This document shows positions 26,991 through 36,394 of a DNA stretch of 64,000 bases, one piece after another. Each line of letters begins with the position of its first letter. Position 1 is the stretch's first letter. Made by a program: the position numbers and the translations under genes. The notes under the pieces are model-generated. The model saw nothing but the letters and a program-made list of their open reading frames with translations. It made no database searches and was not told the origin of the DNA. The stretch is from Sphingobium ummariense RL-3. GTDB lineage: Bacteria; Pseudomonadota; Alphaproteobacteria; Sphingomonadales; Sphingomonadaceae. The stretch covers positions 1-64,000 of the forward strand of contig NZ_AUWY01000126.1 in the NCBI RefSeq assembly GCF_000447205.1. The letters run 5' to 3'.

Positions 26991-28772
26991 CTACTTCCGT
27001 CCGAACAGCTTCTCGATGTCCCCATGGCCGAGCTTCACCCAGGTGGGTCGCCCATGGTTGCACTGGCCGCTGCGGGGAGTCACCTCCATCTCACGCAGCA
27101 GGGCATTCATCTCCGCAACGCTGAGCACCCGCCCCGCCCGGACCGAGCCGTGGCAGGCCATGGTCGCCGCGACCAGATCGAGCCGGTCCTTCAGCGACAG
27201 GGCGCTGTCATAGGCGGCGAGATCGTCGGCAAGGTCGGTGACGAGGCCCTGCACGTCGGACTGCCCCAGCATCGCCGGGACCGCGCGGACGAGCATCGCC
27301 GCCGGGCCGAAGCGCTCCAGTTCCAGCCCGAAGTCGCGCAGTTCCTCCGCCCGCGCTTCCAGCCGGTCGCAGGCGGGCTCGTCCAGTTCCACCACCTCGG
27401 GAAGCAGCAGCGCCTGGCTCGCCACCCCCTGTCCCTCCATCGCGCGGCGCATCCGTTCCAGGGTGAGCCGCTCATGCGCGGCATGCTGGTCGACGATGAC
27501 CAGCCCGTCCTCCGCCTCGGCGACGATATAGGTGCGCGCCACCTGCCCGCGCGCCACGCCCAGCGGGAAACTCTGCCGCTCGGGCGCTGGCGCGGCGGCT
27601 GGCTCGGCGCGAGCCTGGGGCGGCGTGAGGAAGGAGGACCGCCGATCCGCCAGCGACGGACGATAGGACAGGGGCATCTCCGCCGCAGCCGCCGCCTCGA
27701 AGATCGGCATCGCACCGATCGGCGTCGGCGACACCGGCTCGCTGCGCCAGGCCGCCAGCGCCGCGGGATCGGCATGCTGGACCGCGCGAAATCCCTCCGC
27801 ATCGAGCGCCCGGCGCAGACCGGACACGATCATGCCGCGAATCAGCGCCGGATCACGGAAGCGCACCTCGGTCTTGGCGGGATGGACGTTGACGTCGACC
27901 TCCAGCGGCGGGACATCGAGAAACAAGGCGACCACCGGATGCCGGTCGCGCGCCAGCATGTCGGCATAGGCCCCGCGCACCGCGCCCACCAGCAGGCGAT
28001 CGCGCACCGGCCGGCCATTGACGAACAGGAACTGGTGGTCGCCGACGCCACGATGATAGGTCGGGATTGACGCCACGCCGGACAATCGCACGCCTTCGCG
28101 CTCCAGGGTGACGATCACATGATTCTCCGCCAGCGCGCGGTCGGTCAGCGCCGCCACCCGGTCCTCCCGCGCTTCCCCGCCCTGCACGGACAGCACGCGC
28201 CGTCCGTCATGCTCGACCGAGAAGGCGACGGACGGATGGGCCATGGCGAGACGACGCAACACGTCGAGGCAGGCAGCATATTCGGCCTTGGCCGAGCGCA
28301 GGAACTTACGGCGCGCGGGCACGCGGGCGAATAGCTGCTCCACCGTGACGCGGGTGCCCGGCGGCAGGGCGGCCGGCCCCTCCGCCACCAGCAGCCCGTT
28401 GTCGACCGTCCGGTTCCAGCCGTCCCGGCCCGCCGGCCGGCTGTCGATCGAAAGCTGTGCGACGCTGGCGATGGAAGGCAGCGCCTCCCCCCGGAAACCC
28501 AGAGTCGCCACATTCTCGATCGCGTCGTCGGGAAGTTTGGAGGTCGCGTGCCGCTCCAGCGCCAAGGCGATCTCGCCCGATTCCATGCCGCAACCGTCGT
28601 CGCTCACCTCGATCCGATCGAGGCCCCCGCCCGACAGGCGCACCGCGATGCGGGAAGCGCCCGCATCCAGGGCATTTTCAACGATTTCCTTGAGCGCGCT
28701 GGCGGGCCTTTCGACCACTTCACCGGCAGCGATACGGTTGACCAGATGTTCGGGCAGACGGCGTATTGACAT
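26991..28772 (-). CDS. mutL: DNA mismatch repair protein MutL
   Basis: GHKL ATPase linking MutS recognition to strand incision. 593 aa. The N-terminal ATPase motifs are IAAGEVVERPASALKEIVEN, DDGCGM, TLGFRGEALPSIASV and GTRVTVEQLF. The C-terminal dimerisation domain contains DQHAAHERLTLER, ACHGSVRAG and the terminal CNHGRPTWVKL. DQHAAHERL corresponds to the endonuclease motif DQHAxxERx, so this MutL should carry nicking activity. Confidence 0.96.
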   Translation of the reverse strand: MSIRRLPEHLVNRIAAGEVVERPASALKEIVENALDAGASRIAVRLSGGGLDRIEVSDDGCGMESGEIALALERHATSKLPDDAIENVATLGFRGEALPSIASVAQLSIDSRPAGRDGWNRTVDNGLLVAEGPAALPPGTRVTVEQLFARVPARRKFLRSAKAEYAACLDVLRRLAMAHPSVAFSVEHDGRRVLSVQGGEAREDRVAALTDRALAENHVIVTLEREGVRLSGVASIPTYHRGVGDHQFLFVNGRPVRDRLLVGAVRGAYADMLARDRHPVVALFLDVPPLEVDVNVHPAKTEVRFRDPALIRGMIVSGLRRALDAEGFRAVQHADPAALAAWRSEPVSPTPIGAMPIFEAAAAAEMPLSYRPSLADRRSSFLTPPQARAEPAAAPAPERQSFPLGVARGQVARTYIVAEAEDGLVIVDQHAAHERLTLERMRRAMEGQGVASQALLLPEVVELDEPACDRLEARAEELRDFGLELERFGPAAMLVRAVPAMLGQSDVQGLVTDLADDLAAYDSALSLKDRLDLVAATMACHGSVRAGRVLSVAEMNALLREMEVTPRSGQCNHGRPTWVKLGHGDIEKLFGRK

Positions 28773-28775
28773 TGA

Positions 28776-29969
<1,194 letters not shown>

Positions 29970-29987
29970 ACGGGGGAGACATAGACG

Positions 29988-30893
29988 ATGGCGCGGCCAC
30001 CCAGCCGACGCCCCGGCCACAACCGGAAGGCGCAATATAGCCTGTTCGCCAGCTATGTCGTGGCGGTAACCGGCGCCGCCGTGGGGCTCCTGCTGGTCGT
30101 TGTCGCGATTTTCGACCCCACGGGCTTCGCGGCCATCCGCACCGTTACGGCGGAGGTTACGCGCCCGGTGTCGGCAGGGCTCAAGAACATGGTGAGTGGG
30201 GTATCCTCGATCGACGAGGTGCTCGCCGCCTACTGGCGCGCGGGGTCGCAGAACGTCGCGCTCCGCCGCCAGGTGGAGGCCGACCGCAACCGCATCATCG
30301 AGGCGAAGGGCATCGTCCAGGAGAATATGCGGCTCAAGAAGCTGCTCAAGCTGGTCGATACGGACCGCAGCGAAGTGGTTGCCGCGCGTCTGATCGCCTC
30401 GTCAGCTACCAGCACCCGCCGTTTCGCCAGGCTCAACGCCGGCAGCTGGCAGGGCGTGCGGCCGGGCATGCCCGTCCGCGCGGCCGAAGGGCTGATCGGT
30501 CGGGTGCACAGCGTCACGCCCAACACGGCGGAAGTGGTGCTGCTGACCGACGGCAGCAGCATCGTCCCCGTTCGCCGGGCGAACGACAATGTCCCGGCGA
30601 TCTCCACCGGCCTTGCCGACGGATCGATCGAGATCCGAGCGCTCGCGGCCGGGCGCAACCCTTTCAAGCCGGGCGACCTGCTGGTGACATCCGGCATCGG
30701 CGGCGTGTACCAGCCCAACATCCCCGTCGCGGTCGTGGTCCGCATCGCCGGCGAGATCGCCTATGGCGTCCCCCTTGCTAATCCCGCCCGCGTCGACGCA
30801 GTGGTGGTGGAACGTGCCTTCGAGGATGCCGTAACCCGGCCGGAAACCGCTGCGCCCACTCCGGCGCCGGCCGCCCCCCCGACGGCGCCATGA
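29988..30893 (+). CDS. mreC: Rod shape-determining protein MreC
   Basis: Periplasmic scaffold of the elongasome. 301 aa: a cytoplasmic basic N-terminus, one membrane helix (FASYVVAVTGAAVGLLLVVVAIF), a coiled coil (about residues 75-115, ending ENMRLKKLLKLVD), then the beta domain with SAEGLIGRV-like and GDLLVTSGIGGVYQPNIPVA motifs. The tail is Pro/Ala-rich. The stop overlaps the mreD start by 4 bp. Confidence 0.93.
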   Translation: MARPPSRRPGHNRKAQYSLFASYVVAVTGAAVGLLLVVVAIFDPTGFAAIRTVTAEVTRPVSAGLKNMVSGVSSIDEVLAAYWRAGSQNVALRRQVEADRNRIIEAKGIVQENMRLKKLLKLVDTDRSEVVAARLIASSATSTRRFARLNAGSWQGVRPGMPVRAAEGLIGRVHSVTPNTAEVVLLTDGSSIVPVRRANDNVPAISTGLADGSIEIRALAAGRNPFKPGDLLVTSGIGGVYQPNIPVAVVVRIAGEIAYGVPLANPARVDAVVVERAFEDAVTRPETAAPTPAPAAPPTAP

Positions 30894-31417
30894 TCGACCG
30901 CCACCTCCGCCACGTTCCCCGCCTCGGCCGCTATCCTTCGCGCTTTCGCCTCGTTGGAACGCCGGTCGTCACAGTCATGCTGGGGTCGATCGCGACTGCG
31001 CTGCCGATCATCGCCCAGTCGCCTATATTGCCGCCCTTCGGCCTCCTGCTGCTGCTGTCCTGGCGGCTGCTGCGGCCGGAGCTGTGGCGCGCCTGGATCG
31101 CCCTGCCGCTCGGCCTGTTCGACGATATGATGAGCGGCCAGCCGATCGGGTCCGCCATGTTCCTGTGGACGGTGACCCTGATCGGCATCGACTCCGTCGA
31201 ACATCGGCTTGTCTGGCGCAGCTACCGGCAGGACTGGCTAATCGCCGCGGCGGCGATTATCTTCTGCATCGCCGGCGGCGTCTTCTTCGCCCGGATCACC
31301 GGCGGAGCTAATGTGAGGCTGCTGTTGGTCGCGCCGCAGATGGTCTGGACCGTGCTGTTGTTCCCCTTCGTCGTCCGGCAATGCGCGCGGATCGACCGCT
31401 GGCGCGTCATGGCATGA
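30890..31417 (+). CDS. mreD: Rod shape-determining protein MreD
   Basis: Integral membrane partner of MreC. 175 aa with about five hydrophobic segments (VGTPVVTVMLGSIATALPII onward) and a loop LGLFDDMMSGQPIGSAMFLW characteristic of MreD. It overlaps mreC (ATGA) at its start and mrdA (ATGA) at its end, so translation is coupled through the operon. Confidence 0.88.
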   Translation: MIDRHLRHVPRLGRYPSRFRLVGTPVVTVMLGSIATALPIIAQSPILPPFGLLLLLSWRLLRPELWRAWIALPLGLFDDMMSGQPIGSAMFLWTVTLIGIDSVEHRLVWRSYRQDWLIAAAAIIFCIAGGVFFARITGGANVRLLLVAPQMVWTVLLFPFVVRQCARIDRWRVMA

Positions 31418-33498
31418 AGTTTCCCCGGCCCAAGCGGAAGATCGTCACCGAAGCCGCCCAGTCCCTGACCTTCACCCGCCGCGCGATGGTGGTCGGCGGC
31501 CTTCAGGTCGGGATCGGCGCACTGCTCGCCGGCCGGATGGCCTGGATCAGCGTGGTCCAGCACGAGAAATATTCTATGCTGGCGGAGAGCAATCGGGTCA
31601 ATCTGACGCTGATTCCGCCGCGGCGCGGCTGGATCATCGACCGGAACGGCCGTCCGCTCGCCAACAACCGCACCGATTTCCGCGTCGACCTGATCCCTCA
31701 GCGGATGACCGATGCAGATGGCACGGTGCGCCATCTCGCCGAACTGCTCTCGCTCCCCCCTGACGAGGTCGATCGCATCCGCGACGAGCTGGACAAGTCC
31801 GCCGGCTTCCGGCCGGTGCAGGTCGCCGACAAGCTGACCTACGACCAATACGCCGCCGTCAGCGTCCGCCTGCCTGATTTGCCGGGCGTGGCGCCGAGCC
31901 AGGGCTTTTCGCGCTATTATCCCGCGGGAGCCTCTGTCGGCCACCTGCTGGGCTATGTCGGGTCGGCGTCGGCCAAGGATTATGAGGAGCGGCGTGACCC
32001 GCTGCTGATCACCCCCGGCTTCAAGGTCGGCAAGGATGGCCTGGAAAAGTCCTTCGATCAGCGTCTGACCGGCAAGCCGGGCGCCAAGCGGGTAGAGGTG
32101 ACGGCGCGCGGCAAGATCGTGCAGGAACTCACCACCCGGTCCGATACGCCGGGGAACACCATCCAACTGACGATCGACGCCGGGCTGCAAGACTATGCCG
32201 GGCGTCGGCTGGCGACGCAGAGCGGGTCGGTGGTCGTGATCGACTGTCATAATGGCGACGTACTCGCCATGGCGTCGATGCCCAGCTTCGACCCCAACAG
32301 CTTTTCCGACGGTATCAGCCATCTGGAATGGGAAATGCTGTCGAAGGACGACCATGTCCCGCTGCGCAACAAGACGCTGCAGGGGCTCTACCCTCCCGGA
32401 TCGACGGTGAAGCCCATGGTGGCGCTGGCGCTGCTGGAGGGCGGCTTCAGCCCGGAGGACACGGTGAACTGTGCCGGGGCGCTGCGCGTCGGCAACACGC
32501 TGTTTCACTGCCACAGCCGGCGCGGCCATGGCGGCGTGAACATGAAGCGCGCGATCGCGCAGAGCTGCGACATCTATTTCTACGTGATGGCCCAGCGCCT
32601 GGGCATGGACAGGATCGCCGCCATGGCGCGTCGCGTCGGCATGGGCCAGAAGTTCCCGCTGCCCTTTCCCAGCCAGAGCTATGGCACGGTCCCCGATCCG
32701 GACTGGAAGCTCAAGAAATATGGCAAGGAATGGCAGATCTACGACACGGTCAACGCCACCATCGGCCAAGGGTACATGCTCATCAACCCGCTGCAGATGG
32801 CGGTGATGGCATCGCGGCTTGCCACGGGCCGTGAACTGATGCCGAACTTCATCCTGGGAGAGAGGCATCCCGACGCCCAGCCCATTCCCGGCGTGTCCGA
32901 CGCCCATCTTGCCACCATCCGCGACGCGATGAACGCGGTGGTCAATGGCGGCGGCACCGGCGGGGCAGCCCGCAGCTCGATCCCCGGCGTCATGATCGCG
33001 GGCAAGACCGGCACCGCGCAGGTCCGCCGCATCACCATGGCGGAGCGCGCGGGGGGCGTACGCGGCAATGCCGGCCTGCCCTTCAAGCTGCGCGACCACG
33101 CGCTGTTCCAGGGCTTCGCGCCGTTCGACAATCCGCGCTATGCGGTGGCCTGCATCATCGAGCATGGCGGCCACCTCAACCGCAACGAGGACGCGCCGAT
33201 GATCGCCAGTGACACGCTGTCCTATCTGTTCGACCCGAAAAAGGCGATGGAGAAGCTGGAAACGCTGGAGAAAGGCTGGGGCGGCCCGCCAGCCGAGCGC
33301 CAGGCCCGGCAGATGGCGGCCTTCCGCCTTGCCAAGGCGATCGAGAAGGGTGAAGTCGTTCCCCAACCCGCGAGCAACGCTGCGGACAATGGCGCGGACA
33401 ATGCTGCCGAGCCGACTCGCCCGGCGCCTCCGCCTCCCGCTCCCGAAGATACTGGCGACGTGCCGCCTCCCCCCGGATCGAACGCAGCCGCGCCATGA
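31414..33498 (+). CDS. mrdA: Penicillin-binding protein 2 (elongasome transpeptidase)
   Basis: Cross-links peptidoglycan during elongation together with RodA. 694 aa from ATG 31414, which overlaps the mreD stop. One N-terminal membrane segment, a pedestal domain starting RGWIIDRNGRPLANNRTDFR, and the transpeptidase domain with active Ser in YPPGSTVKPMVAL (SxxK), SCD in the SxN position and AGKTGTAQV (KTG). The C-terminal 50 residues are Pro/Ala-rich and dispensable-looking. The stop overlaps the rodA start. Confidence 0.96.
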   Translation: MKFPRPKRKIVTEAAQSLTFTRRAMVVGGLQVGIGALLAGRMAWISVVQHEKYSMLAESNRVNLTLIPPRRGWIIDRNGRPLANNRTDFRVDLIPQRMTDADGTVRHLAELLSLPPDEVDRIRDELDKSAGFRPVQVADKLTYDQYAAVSVRLPDLPGVAPSQGFSRYYPAGASVGHLLGYVGSASAKDYEERRDPLLITPGFKVGKDGLEKSFDQRLTGKPGAKRVEVTARGKIVQELTTRSDTPGNTIQLTIDAGLQDYAGRRLATQSGSVVVIDCHNGDVLAMASMPSFDPNSFSDGISHLEWEMLSKDDHVPLRNKTLQGLYPPGSTVKPMVALALLEGGFSPEDTVNCAGALRVGNTLFHCHSRRGHGGVNMKRAIAQSCDIYFYVMAQRLGMDRIAAMARRVGMGQKFPLPFPSQSYGTVPDPDWKLKKYGKEWQIYDTVNATIGQGYMLINPLQMAVMASRLATGRELMPNFILGERHPDAQPIPGVSDAHLATIRDAMNAVVNGGGTGGAARSSIPGVMIAGKTGTAQVRRITMAERAGGVRGNAGLPFKLRDHALFQGFAPFDNPRYAVACIIEHGGHLNRNEDAPMIASDTLSYLFDPKKAMEKLETLEKGWGGPPAERQARQMAAFRLAKAIEKGEVVPQPASNAADNGADNAAEPTRPAPPPPAPEDTGDVPPPPGSNAAAP

Positions 33499-34610
33499 GC
33501 ATCATCCCCCAGCCCCTCACCCAATTCCCCTGGCGCGTGCTGGCGCTGCTGGCGGCGATCGCCGGCTTCGGTACGATCGTGCTCTACAGCGCGGCGGGGG
33601 GCAGCATCACGCCCTGGGCGATCAACCAGAGCGTGCGTTTCTGCGTGTTCGTCGTGATGGCACTGGTGCTCAGCCGGATTCCGATCGAGCTCTTCGCCCG
33701 CTTCGCCTTCCCTGCCTATGGCGGCCTCCTCGCTGCCCTCGTCCTCGTGGAACTCATCGGCGGCGTCGCGGGCGGATCGCAGCGCTGGATCAACCTGGGC
33801 TTCATGCAGTTGCAACCCTCGGAGTTCATGAAGCCCGTGATCGTGCTGGCCGTGGCCCGCTTCTACGCGCGCCTGCCGGTGGGCGAAATCAGGGGTTGGA
33901 ACGCGATCTGGCCTGCCCTGGTGCTGATCGGCGCGCCTTGGGCGCTGGTGCTGGTCCAGCCGGACCTCGGCACCGCCACGATGATCGCGGCGGGCGGTGT
34001 CACAGTCATGTTCCTGGCGGGACTGCCGCTCCGGATCTTCATCGGCTCAGGCCTCACCCTGGCCGCGGTGGTGCCGATCGCCTTCAGCTTCCTGCACGAC
34101 TATCAGCAGAAGCGGGTGCTGATCTTCCTTGACCCCGAGAGCGACCCGCTTGGCGCCGGCTATCATATCAGCCAGTCCAAGATCGCGATCGGATCAGGCG
34201 GCATCTTCGGCAAGGGCTTCCTCAAAGGCACGCAGAGCCACCTCGACTATCTGCCGGAAGGGCATACCGACTTCGTCTTCGCAACCATGGCAGAGGAATG
34301 GGGCCTCGTGGGCGGCGTGCTGCTTATCGGCGCGTTCCTCCTGCTGTTCCGCTGGGGCATCCGCGTGTCGCTGCGCGCGCCCGACAAGTTCACGCGCCTG
34401 GTCGCGGCGGGGCTCACCACGACGATCTTCTTCTATGTCGCTATCAACCTCATGATGGTGATGGGCCTGGCGCCCGTGGTGGGCATTCCCCTGCCCTTCA
34501 TGTCCTATGGCGGATCGTCGATGCTGACCGTGATGCTGTGCGTCGGCATCATCATGGCCATCGACCGCGAAGCCCGCCGCCGCTCGCGCAGCATCGGCAA
34601 CTGGAGCTGA
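33495..34610 (+). CDS. rodA: RodA, SEDS peptidoglycan glycosyltransferase
   Basis: Polymerises glycan strands in the elongasome with PBP2. 371 aa, about ten membrane segments. Family signatures are GGSQRWINLGFMQLQPSEFMK, VLVQPDLGTATM, LPEGHTDFVFATMAEEWGLVG with the catalytic Asp region, and the terminal PFMSYGGSSML. Last gene of the mre operon; the next gene is tRNA-Lys, 122 bp on. Confidence 0.96.
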   Translation: MSIIPQPLTQFPWRVLALLAAIAGFGTIVLYSAAGGSITPWAINQSVRFCVFVVMALVLSRIPIELFARFAFPAYGGLLAALVLVELIGGVAGGSQRWINLGFMQLQPSEFMKPVIVLAVARFYARLPVGEIRGWNAIWPALVLIGAPWALVLVQPDLGTATMIAAGGVTVMFLAGLPLRIFIGSGLTLAAVVPIAFSFLHDYQQKRVLIFLDPESDPLGAGYHISQSKIAIGSGGIFGKGFLKGTQSHLDYLPEGHTDFVFATMAEEWGLVGGVLLIGAFLLLFRWGIRVSLRAPDKFTRLVAAGLTTTIFFYVAINLMMVMGLAPVVGIPLPFMSYGGSSMLTVMLCVGIIMAIDREARRRSRSIGNWS

Positions 34611-34732
34611 AGCACGCCCTCCGCGGAAAAAATCGTGCAAGGGCAATTTACTGTTTGCGAATCTCCGGAGCCATGCTAACGGCGCGCCTCACCCACGGAG
34701 ATTGTCCCGACGGGACACTCCAGCGGCAGTGT

Positions 34733-34811
<79 letters not shown>

Positions 34812-34854
34812 CTTCCCCTAAAATCAATAGCTTAGTACGACCTCGCGCAAGGGG

Positions 34855-34893
34855 TTGGAACCTGAAGTGACCCATAGGTTCCATATAGGTTCC
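34855..34893. promoter_or_regulatory. attL-side TAGGTTCC arm-site cluster
   Basis: GGAACCT at 34857-34863 and ATAGGTTCC at 34874-34882 and 34885-34893. The last two start exactly 11 bp apart. The same pair geometry is seen at 42702-42721 and 48658-48677. Candidates are binding sites for the integrase N-terminal domain or the AlpA-like protein. The remaining sequence to 35070 shows no gene. Confidence 0.5.
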
Positions 34894-35070
34894 GCACCCG
34901 CCACACCGTCCAGCCGCGTCCATTACCGTCCGAAAATATTTTTGGCGGGAGCAGGATCGTGACGCGCTGCGCCGCGCGACGAATGGTTTGTGTTGGCGAA
35001 GTCTCTTTTCCTGATTAACAACCTGCAAAACTAATTGTGCGATCAGCGACCACCGATCGCCGGGCGGGAC

Positions 35071-36126
35071 ATGGACGAGCAGAGCAACGATATTCAGCTA
35101 AAGTTCGACGGTGAGCCCATCAAGAAGTTGAGGGGCGCGCCGGCTGAAGCCGTGATCTCTTCGCTCAACGCTCTTCAACGAATGGTCCATATCATCGGGA
35201 TGCGGGCTGAAGGGCGCGGGTTGGGCCAGCGGCTGAAGCCAACGGCGAAGGTGAAGCGGGAATATGCCGTCATATGCCGTGCACCGCAGTTCGGCAGCCA
35301 CCTCCAACCCATAGACATTGCCTCACAAGCCGGGGCGCACACCCCGGCGACTGCCGTGGCCAGGGGTAAGTTGCTTTCCGCGTTGAAGGCGTTCGACAGC
35401 GGCGACGACGAAAAGATCGTCGCGGCGCTGCCCGACGCTCGGGAGCGTTGGTTTCTAGCGGACGCGGCGAAGGGCCTTATACCCGATCCGAGCAGTGGCC
35501 TTCGCGTTACCCTACGGGACGGCAAAATGGGGCGGTTCGCGTTCAGCGCCGATCGCGCACGGGATGCGATCGAACGCTTCAGGGCGGGACCAGTGCCCGA
35601 AGCAGACGAAGAGGAAATCGTCGGAAAGGTTCAGTCCATCAACTTCACGCAAACGCTGCTCGTCATAAAGCCGAGCACGAGCCGCGCAGTTCGGATGGAC
35701 TATCCGCTCCAGCTTGAGCCGATGCTCGAACACAACAAGCGCGAGCGGTTGCGGCTGCACGGTCGGCCGAAGCTCAACAATGCCGGCGACATCACCTCAT
35801 TTACCGAGTTGACCTCGATCGGTGAAGTTGAGAGCCGCCTTGACCCGATTGTGGAGTTTACCTCCGGGGGCCAGAGGGTCGGCTCAAATCGGCCGCTCTC
35901 TATCCCGGCGACATTCGACTACGAATCGCGTCTCTTCATCTTCAGCGATCCCGCCCTCGGTATCGATGCCTATAGCGACCAATACGAAGCCTTGCGCGAC
36001 GTGGTGCTCGAAGAGCTTGACGTGGTTTGGCGCAATTACGCCATGGCTCCTGCCTCTGAACTCGCGCCGGATGCCTTGCTGCTGAAGAAGGCGCTGCTTT
36101 CGCGCTTCAGGGTGATCGAAGAATGA
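35071..36126 (+). CDS. Unknown protein, first gene of the attL cargo pair
   Basis: 351 aa from ATG 35071 (an open extension to 35035 would give 363). Soluble, no signal peptide or membrane segment. I do not recognise a domain. Segments worth noting are IQLKFDGEPIKKLRGAPAEA, ALQRMVHIIGMRAEGRGLGQ and a charged C-terminal part with several Glu/Asp clusters. It is on the strand opposite to the rest of the element, and its last four bases overlap the start of the HicA-like gene (ATGA), so the two products are probably made together. The location at the att boundary is typical for defence or toxin-antitoxin cargo. Confidence 0.75.
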   Translation: MDEQSNDIQLKFDGEPIKKLRGAPAEAVISSLNALQRMVHIIGMRAEGRGLGQRLKPTAKVKREYAVICRAPQFGSHLQPIDIASQAGAHTPATAVARGKLLSALKAFDSGDDEKIVAALPDARERWFLADAAKGLIPDPSSGLRVTLRDGKMGRFAFSADRARDAIERFRAGPVPEADEEEIVGKVQSINFTQTLLVIKPSTSRAVRMDYPLQLEPMLEHNKRERLRLHGRPKLNNAGDITSFTELTSIGEVESRLDPIVEFTSGGQRVGSNRPLSIPATFDYESRLFIFSDPALGIDAYSDQYEALRDVVLEELDVVWRNYAMAPASELAPDALLLKKALLSRFRVIEE

Positions 36127-36392
36127 CGCGTGAGCGAAGCGATATCGACAGGGCACTAACCCGCAAGGGTTTCGTGAAGGACGAGACGCACCATCACCAA
36201 TACATCTATCACAACCTCGCCGGTCAGCGCACGGGCAAGCGCACCCGAATGAGCCATGGGTCGTCGCACAAGACCATCGGCGACAACCTATTGGGGCAGA
36301 TGGCGAAGCAGCTTGGCATCCCGAAAAAGAGCTTCCTCGAACTCGTGGACTGCACGCTCGATCAGCCCGGATACGAGAAGCTGATTTCCTGA
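36123..36392 (+). CDS. Small HicA-like protein, second gene of the cargo pair
   Basis: 89 aa. The layout resembles HicA mRNA interferases: an N-terminal helix and RKGF, a His-containing strand (ETHHHQYIYHNL, where HicA has GSHH.x), a basic strand (GKRTRMSHGSSHK), then a helix and LGIPKKSFLELVD, like the HicA C-terminal half. The RNA-cleaving His is therefore plausibly present. The partner is not HicB-like, so this is not a standard HicAB pair. It is convergent with the large ejection-like gene, 2 bp from it. Confidence 0.7.
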   Translation: MTRERSDIDRALTRKGFVKDETHHHQYIYHNLAGQRTGKRTRMSHGSSHKTIGDNLLGQMAKQLGIPKKSFLELVDCTLDQPGYEKLIS

Positions 36393-36394
36393 AG

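Noticed and set aside
31222..33366. 714-aa minus-strand open frame
   Set aside because: Antisense to mrdA, which has all PBP2 motifs; shadow frame.
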